A stretch of DNA of 64,000 nucleotides, from contig CANTUV010000008.1 of the NCBI GenBank assembly GCA_947685225.1, positions 39,801,501 through 39,865,500 on the forward strand. Direction: 5' to 3'. Origin of the DNA: Garcia nutans. Its lineage: Eukaryota > Streptophyta > Magnoliopsida > Malpighiales > Euphorbiaceae. Under the pieces are notes generated by a model. That model was given only the letters and a program-made list of their open reading frames with translations. It was not told the origin of the DNA and did not search any database. A program made the translations under genes and the position numbers. Below, piece by piece: positions 1 through 11,520 of this stretch (positions within the stretch are counted from its first letter, which is position 1; each line of letters starts with the position of its first letter).

Positions 1-168
1 TAATATTTATATTCCATTTAATTTTTATATATTTAGAAATTTAAATTTTAAATTTTAAATTGAAAAAAAATTTAGTAAATTCGTCTGTGACATTTTTGTA
101 CCGTATATGCGTATTTTACATATGCTAGAAATATGTTTTGTACGTATATAGGGTATAAGGGTGTTACA
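1..168 (+). mobile_element. 3' end of the 5' LTR of Tekay-type element T1 (partial)
   Basis: The segment ends in GGGTGTTACA, the standard LTR end in this window (solo LTRs end the same way), and is followed 7 bases later by a tRNA-iMet primer-binding site. Only the last 168 bases lie in the window, so the 5' border cannot be seen. It is AT-rich and non-coding. Confidence 0.85.
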
Positions 169-175
169 TTTGTTT

Positions 176-187
176 TGGTATCAGAGC
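176..187 (+). other. Primer-binding site of T1 (tRNA-iMet)
   Basis: TGGTATCAGAGC is complementary to the 3' end of plant initiator tRNA-Met, the usual primer of Tekay/Del chromoviruses. It lies just inside the LTR end at 168. Confidence 0.92.
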
Positions 188-310
188 CTAGGTTTGAGGT
201 TCTCGACCTAGGTGGGGATGATAGAGAGAGAAAATGGGGGATTTGAAAAATAGTTTTTAATTGTAATACATGCATTGGCACTGGCAGTTTTTGATCTCTG
301 ATATAGTATC

Positions 311-327
311 TTCTGCTTTGTTTGCAG
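311..327 (+). other. Possible 3' splice site just before the T1 gag ATG
   Basis: A pyrimidine-rich run ends in TTTGCAG 12 bases before the gag ATG at 340. Every full Tekay-type LTR in the window keeps a GTAAGT donor about 470-540 bases from its start, so a leader intron spanning LTR and PBS is possible. This is inference only; no transcript evidence is available. Confidence 0.35.
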
Positions 328-339
328 ATATAGGTAGTT

Positions 340-1146
340 ATGGCGCCTCGGCCGCATCAGGCTGCTGAGGGTAGTGCAGAGAGTGTGGCTCCAGATGAGG
401 ATAGAGATGGAGCTAGAGTTGTATCTGCTGGTGAGGCGTCTATTTCTGTACCTGTGAGACCAGCAGCTGATGAGGTTCCGCCTGGCTGGGTATGACATAT
501 GGTAGAGTTGTTGAGGCAAGCTCCAGTTCCGCAGTAGCCACAGCCATAGCCACAGCCGCAGTTACCGGTGAGGCAGTATGACAAACTGAGAAAGTATAGG
601 GCTGAGGACTTTGTTGGAACTACAGACCCTACTGTAGCAGATCAGTGGCTAGATCGAGTTCAGAGGATATTTATTCAGTTACAGGCCAGTCCAGAAGAGA
701 AGTTTGATTATGCCAGATCTCTTCTGCAGAGAGATGCATATGATTGGTGGAAGATGTTTCCACATGCTCTGGATGATCCACCAGTTCTGACCTATGATGA
801 TTTCCTGCGGGAATTTGAGCAGAAGTATACTTCGAGAGAGTATAAAGATGCAAAGAAGATGGAATTCCTGAGTCTGAGACAGGATACCAGGACAGTGACC
901 GAGTATGAGATCGAGTTTATCCGGTTGAGTCACTATGCTGGTGGGATCATTTCTGACGAGTTTGTCAGGTGTAGGAGGTTTGAGGAGGGACTGAGACCCT
1001 CTATCATGTGCATCATCGCAGGCTCTCGGTATCAGGATTTCTCCCAGTTAGTTGCAACTGCCATGAGTGTTGAGAGGGCACAGAGTCTTGCAGCAGCTGC
1101 CAGGGTTGAGGAGACCAGGGTTAGGAAACCCCAGAGTGAGGCAGGG
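340..1146 (+). pseudogene. gag: T1 gag, N-terminal part (broken)
   Basis: Capsid part of a Tekay-type Gag. The frame starts at the ATG at 340 (M-A-P-R-P) and is interrupted by TGA at 493-495 and TAG at 535-537 and 547-549. In context these look like CGA or CAG codons changed by C-to-T. From 568 it is open and reads a typical retrotransposon Gag domain, with W-W-K-M-F, F-x-x-E-F-x-x-K-Y and R-x-F-x-x-G-L-R-P blocks. At 1146 the frame is cut by a minus-strand solo LTR and resumes in the same frame at 3619, after the CAGGG duplication. The stops make it non-functional as it stands. Confidence 0.88.
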
Positions 1147-1505
1147 TGTAACACCCCTATACCCCGCATACGTACACAGCATGCTAATACGATCGTAATA
1201 TACGTATACTGAATATAGAAATGCCACATTTTACAAATCACTCATGTTATCACTCTTATATAATGTAAACAATTAAAAACTTTTGAAAGAGTTTATAAAA
1301 CCAAATAAATAGAAAGTTCATTTAAAACGCAACGGAAAATAGAACAAATGTTTACAAATACTTATACATCAAAATCAGAATATACAAATATAAAATATAT
1401 ATACATGACTGGCAGCTCTTCTCTGATCTTTAAGTCCAAAAGTCAACTCTTCAATGTCTAGACTCACTCGGTCTCGAAGAACTCTCGGGTTCAACTCTGT
1501 TACCT

Positions 1506-1543
1506 GCGCGATGAACCACAATCGCGCTGAGCTAACAGCTCAG
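1506..1543 (-). other. Conserved double hairpin in the 3' part of a Tekay-type LTR
   Basis: On the plus strand: GCGCGAT, an 8-nt loop, ATCGCGC, then CTGAGC, a 5-nt loop, GCTCAG. The same two-hairpin layout occurs at 13546, 16088, 27821, 37474 and 37987 with different but matching arm sequences. Confidence 0.7.
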
Positions 1544-2479
1544 TAGTGTAAATTGTACAACCATGATGCTTTAATGCGATGCACATGTCACCATAATACA
1601 TTTCATAAACCATACATAATCATATCACATTTTATAATTATATATTAGATCTTATTATTCAATTGTTTCTTCATTCATAAATCACATATTACAACTAAGA
1701 CAGACACGGGCCCAAAACACACTAATATGTTATTCAAAGTTCAGAGTTACTGCTTTGGTCCATATTGACACCTTGTGTCTAGCCCCGTAGGCAATATATA
1801 TATATCCATGGATAATCAACTAGATTTGAGTTTACGACCCAGTCATTTCACTCAATCTAGTTCCAATAATATGTTTTTGAGGTTTACGACCCGGTCATTT
1901 CACCCCTAAAAACATCACATTTCACATTTATCAACTGGATTCGGCTTACGACCCGGTCATTTCACCTATCCAGTTATTCATAGGCATGCCGCCAAACTCA
2001 GAACTCTGGAAATTGAATAGACATATTAGGTACACAATGATTTCATTTATCTCTTTATTAATTTCTTTCTCATTTCATGATCCGTAATCAACTAGGCAAC
2101 CATGCCTTAATTATCTCATTTTCATTATCATAGCCAACAATCATGGCTTCATATCTTTCACATTATATTTCATCATCATATTAATCAATTCATTATTCAC
2201 ATGGATATAATTAATGGCACCAACACATATTTTACATGCTCATCACAACATTCACATATAATCAATTATGTCTCAATTCTCAATATCATATGAGTGTATG
2301 CAATAATGTATTTTGAACTATTTCAAAATGACCCACACAACTCTAAACACTTACCTTCCAAGAATCTATCACCACTTGAGTTAGGGTAAATCACCTTCTT
2401 CACAACCTATTCCAAAAGAATGAGGAAACTCTCATGAGATCATAAGGTTAAGAATCAATTAGGGCAAACTCTAGACTTG

Positions 2480-2770
2480 ACACGCTCACACACACGGGCG
2501 TGTCCCTGACCATGCCCTAACTCCACAACACAGAAACATTTACACGCTCAGAACCACGAGCGTGTCACTGGGCGTGTAATACATTCTGTCTCTCAGAAAT
2601 AACGACACGTCCAACATCATGAGCGTGCTCATGGCCGTGTAAATTCTCAAAACTCACAGTAGCTATGACACGCTCAGCAACACTGGCGTGTTAATGGCCG
2701 TGTCACACCTACTGCCACTCAGAACAATTGACACGCCTAAGGACCTGGACGTGCTCCTGGGCGTGTCAGG
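2480..2770 (-). repeat. ACACG inverted-repeat array in the solo LTR
   Basis: About five pairs of GACACGCTC/GACACGCCT-like arms face GAGCGTGTC/GGGCGTGTC-like arms at about 25-50-bp spacing. Related arrays (GACACGGCC...GGCCGTGTC) occur at 12400-12640 and 15030-15185. The open frames running through these arrays are by-products of the repeat. Confidence 0.7.
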
Positions 2771-3618
2771 CCAAAAACCCAGATTCCGGCCAAGACAACA
2801 CCACTACCAACAAAACACTTCTATCCATCAACATCCACTTCAAACAAACTTCACAAAACATACCCAAAAACCATCTCAAACTTACAACAACACCAAAACA
2901 AGCTAAAAGACACATCAAACATAAATCACAACATCATCAAAACTCTAAACACAACCTCAACTCAATCTATCCCAACCAACTTACTCTTTTCTTCAATCCA
3001 ACCCCAAAATCCAAAACCACATAAACCAAATACTCTTAAACACAACATAATCAACCCAAACACATTCTCAAACACAACTTCAACTCACAAACCCACATAA
3101 CTTCAAAAACAACACAAGAAATCAAGAGAGAACTTACCAAGGATGAAGAACTCTTAGATTCCAACTAAATCTCTTGTAAACTTCTTTAATCTTGATCTTA
3201 TAAGGTCAAATCTCTCCCTCTCTCTTGTTCTCTTACTGCTGCCATCCAAGACAAAGAAAAGAGAAGAAAATGGAATGAAGGCCGCGAAGGAAGGAGAAGG
3301 AAAGAAGAAAAGGAAAAGAAGTACAAAAGCAAAGTCAACTTCTCTTTCCTCAAAACAATCTCCTCCACATAATAAACAATATAATATTCAAAATATCTCC
3401 ATCCACTCATCTTATTCCACTAACTCAATTTCAAATTAATTTCCTTTATACCCTTCACCCTTAGAATGGTATATGTTGTGTATATCACAATATAAATAAC
3501 ATAAGCACTCTACTATTACAACATATCTCTTTCTAATTAAACACAAATACACTTAATCCAAATAAAACAACAATTACATACCAAACTTCTAGGGTATATT
3601 TTGGGATATTACACAGGG

Positions 3619-5450
3619 TCTTCATCAGTGAAGAGAGGCCGAGGGGGACATTTTCAGAGGTTTAGTAGGAGTCAAGGGCAGTTTGGCAGGTCAGTACAGC
3701 AGTAGAGACAGAGACAGAGAACTGCAATTTCAGTTGCTTAGAGACTTACTCCACCTACTTGCATTCATTGTGGTAGAGTACATAGAGGTGTCTGCTGGTG
3801 GAGAGGTGCTTCAGGAGTGTGTTTTAGATGTGGGTCGTCATACCATTTTATCAAAGATTGTCCTGAGCCACCAGAGGTTAGGCAGGCAGATACTGCATCT
3901 TCTCGACCCAGTGTCAAAGGGGGTCGTGGTGGCAGAGGTTTTAGTAGAGGTGGTTGCCCTGGGTTTAGTCAGAGAGGAGGCTCTACATCCGAAGGCAGTA
4001 GGCCAGATGAGGCTGGGCCATCTCAGCGAGTTTATGTGATGCAGAGGCAGCCGGATGCTTCAGCCATCATTGTAGGTACATTTTCTTTATTTGGTATTTC
4101 AGTCCTTGCTCTATTAGATCCTGGATCTACACATTCATATATAAGTGCATCCATCTTGCCTGTATCTAAATTGCATTCTGAGTCCCTAGGATTTGATGTC
4201 TTGGTGACAAATCCTTTAGGGCATAGTGTTGTGGTGAGCAGGGTGCACCGAGATAGTCCATTTGTTGTTCAAGATGATGAGTTTCTCGGTGACCTGATTG
4301 AGATGCCTTTTAGGGAATATGATCTGATTTTTGGCATGCATTGGTTATCCAAGCATGGGGTTGTGGTAGACTGTCAGAAGAAATGTGTTACTTTGAGAAC
4401 ACGGGATGATAGGGATGTTATAGTATCTAGTGAGCAGAGGTATCTTTCATCTATGTTTGTTTCAGCTGTTTCAGCTGGGAGAATGATTCGGAAGGGTTGT
4501 GAGGCTTATCTTGCTCATGTTGTAGATACTAGAGTAGTGGGATCCCTGCTTGAAAGTTTACCCACAGTTGCCGAGTTTCCAGATGTTTTCCCTGATGAGT
4601 TGCCAGGGGTACCTCCTGAGAGAGAAGTGGAGTTTGGTATCGATTTGTTGCTTGGTACCACTCATATCTCTATTACCCCTTATCGGATAGCACCTGCTGA
4701 GTTGAGAGAGTTGAAGGTGCAGTTGCAGGAGTTATTGGATAAAGGGTTTATCTGCCCTAGTGTGTCCCCATGGGGAGCGCCTGTGTTGTTTGTGAAGAAG
4801 AAGGATGGCACCATGAGATTGTGTATTGATTATAGGCAGTTGAATAAGGTGACCATCAAGAACAAGTATCCTTTTCCTCAGATAGATGATCTCTTTGATC
4901 AGTTGAAGGGAGCAGCAGTATTCTCTAAGATTGATCTGAGATCAGGGTACCATCAGTTGAGAGTCAGAGATGTGGATGTACCCAAGACAGCTTTTCGTAA
5001 GAGGTATGGGCATTATGAGTTTCTGGTGATGCCCTTTGGATTGACGAATGCACCAGCAGCTTTTATGGATTTGATGAACAGGGTATTCGGACCATATTTA
5101 GATCAGTTTGTGGTTGTATTCATTGTTAACATTTTGGTGTATTCACGTAATGAGGAGGATCATGATAGACATTTGCGGATCGTATTGCAGACTCTGAGAG
5201 AGAAGCAGTTGTATGCTAAACTGTCTAAGTGTGAGTTCTGGCTCGATCAGGTAGCTTTTCTTGGTCATGTGGTTTCAGCAGAGGGTATTAGAGTTGATCC
5301 GAGTAAAATTGAGGCTATCTTGAATTGGAGTCCACCGAAGACTGTGACAGAGGTTAGAAGTTTTCTGGGATTGGCAGGCTATTATCGTCGGTTTGTGAAG
5401 GGTTTTTCTATAATAGCTACACCACTCACTAGATTACTTCGGAAAAAGAG
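3619..5450 (+). pseudogene. gag-pol: T1 gag zinc knuckle, protease and reverse transcriptase (broken)
   Basis: This continues the gag frame after the solo LTR. TAG stops at 3703-3705 and 3739-3741 look like former CAG codons. From 3817 the frame is open for 545 residues. A CCHC zinc knuckle (CFRCGSSYHFIKDC) comes first. The aspartic protease site reads LLDPGST at about residue 101, where D-S/T-G is expected. The RT follows, with LRLCIDYRQLN, FSKIDLRSGYHQ and the FGLTNAPAAF block. The catalytic Y/F-x-DD box reads FIVNIL, so both aspartates are lost (residues 437-438). The frame ends at the TAA at 5452, where an A-run expansion shifts it; the next segment is in frame 2. Confidence 0.92.
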
Positions 5451-6111
5451 TTAAATTTGTGTGGACAGATCAGTGTCAAGCGAGTTTTGAGCAGCTGAGG
5501 GAGATGTTGACTCAAGCTCCTGTCCTTACCCTGCCTGTGGAAGGTAAACCATATGTGATATATAGTGATGCGTCACACAATGGTTTAGGTTGTGTTTTGA
5601 TGCAGGAGGGTAGAGTCATTGCTTATGCCTCTCGATAGTTGAAACCGCATGAGCTGAATTATCCAACGCATGATTTGAAATTAGAAGCAATAGTCTTTGC
5701 CTTGAAGATTTGGCGGCATTATTTGTATGGGGAAAAGTGTTTCATTTATACAGATCACAAGAGTTTGAAATACCTGGGTATTCAGAGAGAGCTTAATCTT
5801 CGGCAGAGGCGGTGGTTAGAGTTTATTAAAGACTATGACTGTTTGATTGATTATCATCCTGGTAAGGTAAATGTTGTTGCTGATGCCTTGAGTCAGAAAT
5901 CTTTAGCAGGTTTGACTGCTTATTCGCTCTCGTTGCTTGTTGAGTTGAGAGCATTGCATGCTAGATTTGGATCTTTTGATGATGGTGCTTTGATGGCTCA
6001 GTTGCAGTTGAGGCCAGTCTTGTTGGATCATATTAGGGAGGCCCAATTAGCATATGAGAGAATTAAAAAAATTGTGTTGGTTGTCAAAAAGAGGAAAGTC
6101 GAGACTTTTAT
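5450..6111 (+). pseudogene. pol: T1 RNase H and integrase linker (broken)
   Basis: The RNase H domain reads on from the RT in the second frame. It has the first catalytic block YSDASHNGLG, the second LKLEAIVFAL and the third YTDHKSLKY, followed by the A-D-A-L-S-x-K motif that ends plant Ty3 RNase H. A TAG at 5636-5638 interrupts it between the first two blocks (from context a former CAG). Near 6090-6110 the frame shifts again into the integrase segment. The catalytic residues look intact, but stop and frameshifts prevent a full product. Confidence 0.9.
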
Positions 6112-7417
6112 GTGAGGGATGATGGCAGTCTATGGTATAGAGATAGATTGTGTATTCCTGATGATGTAGAATTGAAAAGAATGATATTAGAGGAAGCACA
6201 TCAGTCACTTTTTGCTATGCACCCTGGGAGTACCAAGATGTATCAGGACTTGAAGCGACATTATTGGTGGTCAGGTATGAAGAGGGATATAACAGAGTTT
6301 GTATCCAGATGTCTCACTTGTCAGAAAGTGAAGTCTGAGCACCAAGTTCCTTCAGGATTGCTCCAACCTTTATCAGTGCCAAAGTGGAAATGGGAGCGAG
6401 TGACAATGGATTTTGTGACTGGACTACCTTTGACTCAGAAGAAGCATGATGCAATTTGGGTGATAGTTGATTAGATGACGAAGACAGCTCATTTTCTTCC
6501 AATTCGGATGGATTATTCTCTTGAAAGGTTGGCTGAGCTGTATATCAATGAGATAGTCAGGTTGCATGGAGTCCCAGTTTCTTTGGTGTCGGATCAAGTC
6601 CCCCTGTTTACTTTGAGGTTTTGGAAGAGTTTGCATAATGCTCTGGGTTCTCGATTGCATTTTAGTACTGCTTTCCATCCTCAGACAGATGGACAGTCAG
6701 AGAGAGTGATACAGATTTTGGAGGATATGTTGAGGAGCTGTATCATTGATTTTGCCAGTAATTGGGACAGATTTTTGCCATTAATTGAGTTTGCTTATAA
6801 CAACAGTCATCAGTTGAGTATTGGGATGACTCTTTATGAGGCTTTATATGGCAGGAGATACAGGACACCTTTGTGTTGGGATGAAGTTGGAGAAGGTAAA
6901 CTGGTTGGTCCATATTTGATTAAGGAAACAGAGGAGAAAGTGAAGGTGATTCGGGGTCGTTTGAAAGCAGCTTCAGACCGACAGAAATCTTATTCAGATT
7001 TAAAGAGAAGAGACATAGAGTTTAGTGTGGGTGATAAAGTTTCTGAAGGCGTCTCCATGGAAGAAGATTTTGAGATTTGGCCGCAAAGGGAAGTTGAGTC
7101 ATCATTTCATAGGACCATATGAGGTGTTGGAGAGAGTTGGTCCAGTGGCTTATAGACTAGCTTTGCCGCCTGAGTTGGATCGAATACATAATGTTTTCCA
7201 TGTCTCAATGCTTCAGAGATATAGGTCTAACCCATCTCATATCTTGTCAGTGGAGTCCATTGAGGTGAGTCCAGATCTGACTTACGAGGAAGAACCAGTG
7301 GCGATTTTGGCACGAGAGGTTAAAGAATTGAAGAATAAGAGGGTGCCACTTGCGAAAGTCCTTTGGAGGAATCATGCCACTGAGGAGGCGACATGGGAAA
7401 GTGAGCAGGCGATGTAG
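6112..7417 (+). pseudogene. pol: T1 integrase with C-terminal chromodomain (broken)
   Basis: The segment starts in the short linker before the integrase zinc finger (H...H, then CLTCQKVK). The core follows, with D in MDFVTGLP, D in LVSDQ and E in DGQSERVIQ, so the D,D,E triad is kept. A TAG at 6472-6474 breaks the core. A one-base loss near 7040 shifts the frame, after which the GPYEVLERVGPVAYRL module and a chromodomain-like tail (YEEEPVAILAREVKEL, then VLWRNHATEEATWE) run to the stop at 7417. The chromodomain and PBS type place T1 in the Tekay/Del chromoviruses. Confidence 0.92.
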
Positions 7418-7474
7418 AGTCAGTTTCCCCATTTGTTCCCGACTTGAGGACAGGTAATTTCGGGGACGAAATTT

Positions 7475-7492
7475 GTTTTAGGGGGAGAGAAT
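7475..7492 (+). other. Polypurine tract of T1
   Basis: A purine-rich run with GGGGGAGAGAAT lies directly before the 3' LTR start TGTAACATCC. The same tract occurs before the LTR at 31518 and, on the minus strand, at 40239-40257. Confidence 0.88.
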
Positions 7493-9138
7493 TGTAACAT
7501 CCAAAATTTTTTGAAAATTTCTAATTTTTAAAAAATTTGATAAAATAAATTATAATTTAAAAGGTTAATATAAATTAATAGTTTTAAATGAAAAATGAAG
7601 GGATTTTAAATGAAAAAGTGGAATATATATATGATATATATGCAAAATATACATAACGTATATAAAAGTCAACACTTTTTTAAAAGAAAAGGGTATTTTG
7701 GTAATTAAATCTTATAAATTCAAAATTAATAAAATAATTCAAAAACAAATTAATTTTGAATGGAAGAGGGAAATTAGGACTTTTAATTTATTAAAAAATA
7801 ATTAAATATTAAATATTAAATTATTTTAATATATATATATGTGGTGTAAAAAAAGATGAAAAGGAAAGAATATTTAAAAGTCTTCTTCTTCTTCTTCATC
7901 TTCTCAAGAACGTGGCTTCCATGGATGATTGAAGACCAAGAATTTTTCTTCTTCCATACTCCATAAATTGAAGGAATTAACAAGTTTCAAGTGGATTTTT
8001 GGTGATTTCCACCAAAATTAGTAAGTTTCCATCTCTTTTCTTTTAATTCCTTAGAAATTTAGATTATGTGAGAGTTTGGATTTTTATGTAGGATATTATA
8101 ATTGTTGGAATTGTTGTGTATGATGTTATTTTGGGTAGTTAACAATGATTCTAAGGTTAGATCGAAGAGATGATGGAGTTTGGTTAAAGAATGGTTAAGA
8201 GAGAGAATTTAGGGTTATGGATTTTTGGGGTTTTGAAAACATGAATTTTAATTATGCATTTTGCTTCCAAATGAGTTGTTTTGATTCGTAAACAAGTATT
8301 TTAAAGTCAAATATTGGATTTGGTGGTTTTGGGTTGGAGTTTGAGAATGGAAGTGGAGATTTAGGGTTTTGGAAAAGTGATTTTCCAAAGTGGTTGAATT
8401 GTGTGATTTTATTTATTTAAGCATGTTGTTTAGTATTAAAAGTGATGAATATAAGCTTGGAATGAGTAATGGATTGTGTTGGAATGGAAAACCTTCAATG
8501 GGGGAAGGTTATGCCATTTTTGAGATTTTGTATATAAGAGTATTTTTATAATGTAAATGATTTAAATGTATTAAAATATGTTTTTAATAATATAAATAAA
8601 CTTAAAACAGTAATTTAATTGTAGTAGAATGGAATTCTAATGTTGAAGTAAGGAAAGGCTAAATTTTTGGAAATTCATATGAGTGATGTGTAATTATGGT
8701 TTAATGTTGGAAATGCCATTAAATGTGATACTAAATGATTATTTGCTATCACATTTGGTTTAGGCATTGAGGGAGATTGATTTGCTTCATCCAAGTGGTG
8801 AAGGGCAAGTTAGAAAGATTGGATTGAAGGTTGTTTTTAGCTTGCATTGGGTTGCTAGTGGAGGTATGTACAAACTTTGAATATAATGTTTATATTTGCA
8901 TAACATTTGGACTTAACACATTTTGGTTGAAAAATGTGTTAAGCTACTTGGTTCATTGATTGTGTATGAATAATATGCTATGACATTTGTAATGTCATAT
9001 ATGTGTTAAATGCATTGTGAAAAGCCATTGATAATGGCTAATTTGTGTAACATGTGAAATATGCATATTATGTGAAAATACCCAAAGTAATTGGGTAATG
9101 TGTTGTGAATGCAAAAATGAGATATGTGTAATAATGAA
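7493..9138 (+). mobile_element. 3' LTR of T1, truncated
   Basis: Starts TGTAACATCC right after the PPT and is collinear with the minus-strand T2 LTR (40238 downwards). It keeps the GTAAGT donor at 8021. It stops after about 1.65 kb, near GAGATATGTG...AATGAAATGAA, where it passes directly into Tat-type pol. The distal part of the LTR (the double hairpin and GTGTTACA end) is missing. The exact breakpoint is uncertain by a few bases because the two sequences share short homology. Confidence 0.85.
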
Positions 9139-11520
9139 ATGAAGAAGTGTGTATTCGGTGTTACCTCAGGTAAATTGTTGGGACATGTAATTGGTCTGAA
9201 TAGCATTGAGATAGATCCTGACAAAGTCAAAGCAATCAGGGATATGCCAGCCCCAAAGACGGAGAGAGAAGTTTGGGGATTCATTGGTAAACTGTTGTAC
9301 ACTAGCCGATTTATAGCAAAGCTCATAACAATCTGTGAGCCTATCTTCAAATTGCTTAGAAAGAATCAGCTGGTCGTATGGAATGAAGAATGTCAAAAGG
9401 CCTTTGAGCAAATAAAAGAATATTTGTTGAATCCACCTATTTTAAGACCACCTAAACCCGGCAAACCTCTATTACTGTACTTAGCAATGGAAGAAGAGTC
9501 GATAGGAGCCATGCTAGCCCAAGCAGATGAGTCAAGGATTGAGCATGCAGTTTAATATTTGAGTAGAAAGCTCCTACCTTATGAAATTCAGTATAGTATC
9601 ATTGAAAAGACCTATATAGCCGTGGTTTGGTCTTCTAAGAAGTTACGGCATTACTTTCAATCGTATAATGTGCAAGCAATTTCCAGGTTGGACCCAATGA
9701 ATTACTTAAGGGAGACACCTTCTTAGATTGGAAAATATGGTCGATGGTTGATAATATTAGAAGAATTTGAGATTGAGTATGTAACCAAGAAAACGATCAA
9801 AGGTAGAGCGGTGGCAAAATTCCTGGCCCAACAACCGTTATCAGATAGTGAAGAAGTAATCTTGGAATTTCCAGATGAACATTTAGAAGCAATTGAAGTA
9901 CAAGGGTGGAAAATGTATTTTGATGGAGTAGTGAACAGGAAAGGAGCAGGTTTGGGAGTTATACTAGAATCGCCCGAAGGAGAACTCATTCCTTTAGCCA
10001 AGAAATTGAAATTTAGGGCAACCAATAATATGGTGGAGTACGAAGCTTGTATTTTTGGTTTGCAAACCCTAATGATTATGAAGGTGGATAAGGTGGAAGT
10101 TTATGGCGATTCATTGCTAGTAGTATCCCAAGTAAATGGAGAATGGGAGTTGAAAGAAGAAAAATTGAAACCATACCACCATTACTTGACCATGATGAAG
10201 AAGAACTTTAAGGAGTGTATGTTCATACACTTGTTAAGAGAAGAAAATCAGATGGCTAATGCCCTAGCCACATTAGCTTCGGTATGGGAAAACTATGTTA
10301 GCCTATTCCTTAAGCCTTTGATCTTGACCAGTTCATCGACTCCTTGCTATGAATATGAGACAATCATGGAAATTGATACAGACCATGATGCGTGGTATGA
10401 TACTATAAGACGATTTTTGGAGAAAAGAGAATACCCACCGGGGGCAACAAAGAAAGAGAGAAGAGCCATAAGGCGGTGGTCATTGCAATACATCACATTT
10501 CATGGGGAGTTATATCGAAGATGGCCTGATGGGGTGCATTTAAGATGTTTAAGAAAGCCTGAAGTGGAGCATATCATGTCAGAAATACATGCGGGAAGTT
10601 GCGGTCCGCACATGAATGGTTTGGCCCTAGTTAAGAAGATTATTCAACAAGGTTACTACTGGTTGACCATGGAGAGAGATTGTATTGAGTTTGTAAAAAA
10701 GTGCCAGCAATGTCAGATGTATGGTAATTTGAATCACATGCCTCCTGAAGAATTGCATTCAATGTCTTCACCCTGGCCATTTCCCACCTGGGGTATCGAC
10801 ATTTTAGGAGAGATACATCCGACAGATTCAAATGGTCACCAATTCATTGTGGTAGCAGTAGATTATTTTTCAAAATGGGTCGAAGCCAAATCCTTCAATA
10901 AACTGGGTGCAAGCCAAATAGCTAGGTTTATTGAAAAGAACCTCATCTGCAGATATGGGGTCCCGCATAGTGTGATATCAGACAATGGGGTACAGTTTCA
11001 AGGAGCAGTTAAGGATTTATTTTCAAAGTACCAAATCCATCATCATAGATCCTCTCCTCATAGACCAAAGGCTAATGGTGCCGTAGAAGCAACAAACAAG
11101 ACAATTAAGCAAATTCTGTCCAAGATGACCAAGACTTATAGGGATTGGTCAGAGATGCTTCCCTTTACTTTATGGGGATATAGGACAAGTGTACGAACAC
11201 CTACTGGAATGACACCGTTCTCTTTAGTTTATGGGATGGAAGCAGTGTTGCCAATTGAAATAGAAATCAAGTCGTTAAGAGTAGTCTTGGAAGCTGAACT
11301 GCCTGAAACGGAATGGGTAGCAAGCAGATACACACAGTTAGCTCTGCTAGAAGAGAGAAGATTAAAAGCACTATACCATCACCAATTGTATCAAAAGAAG
11401 ATAGCTCAAGCCTATAATAGAAGGGTTAAGGTCAGAAAATTCAGAGTTGGGGATTTGGTGTTGAAGCAGTGTAAGCCTAATGTATCTGATCCAAGAGGAA
11501 AGTTCAGACCTAGCTGGGAA
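9139..11520 (+). pseudogene. pol: Tat-type pol of element A: end of RT, RNase H, archaeal-type RNase H, integrase
   Basis: Truncated at the 5' side: the frame enters at KKCVFGVTSGKLLGHVIG, the end of the RT. The Ty3-type RNase H has a TAA at 9553-9555 and a TAG near 9724. A second RNase H of archaeal type follows (MYFDG, NNMVEYEA, GDSLLVVSQ), the hallmark of the Tat lineage. Its last motif reads MANALA where copy B has MADALA, so a catalytic Asp is Asn here (codon 10258-10260). The integrase has the zinc finger (CQQCQ), WGIDILG, ISDNGVQF and NGAVEATNK, so D,D,E is intact. From 9748 it is open for 603 codons, ending in the solo LTR at 11521. No gag, protease or 5' LTR of A remains. Confidence 0.93.

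Larger units (their letters stand above)
1147..3613 (-). mobile_element. Solo LTR (Tekay-type family), minus strand, in T1 gag
   Basis: Read on the minus strand it starts TGTAATATCCC and ends GGGGTGTTACA; length 2467 bp. It is flanked by a perfect 5-bp TSD, CAGGG (1142-1146 and 3614-3618), and splits the gag frame cleanly. There is no internal region, so it is a solo LTR formed by LTR-LTR recombination. It contains an ACACG inverted-repeat array (about 2480-2770), a conserved GGTAAG donor (plus-strand 3133-3138) and the double-hairpin module (1506-1543). Short open frames inside it are not genes. Confidence 0.93.

Noticed and set aside
2688..3024. Two overlapping frames in the minus-strand solo LTR
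   Set aside because: They are Thr/Asn/His-rich translations of C- and A-rich LTR sequence, with no homologous frame in related LTRs.
3683..4039. 118-codon frame overlapping the T1 zinc knuckle
   Set aside because: It is out of frame with the clear Gag-Pol reading of the same bases.
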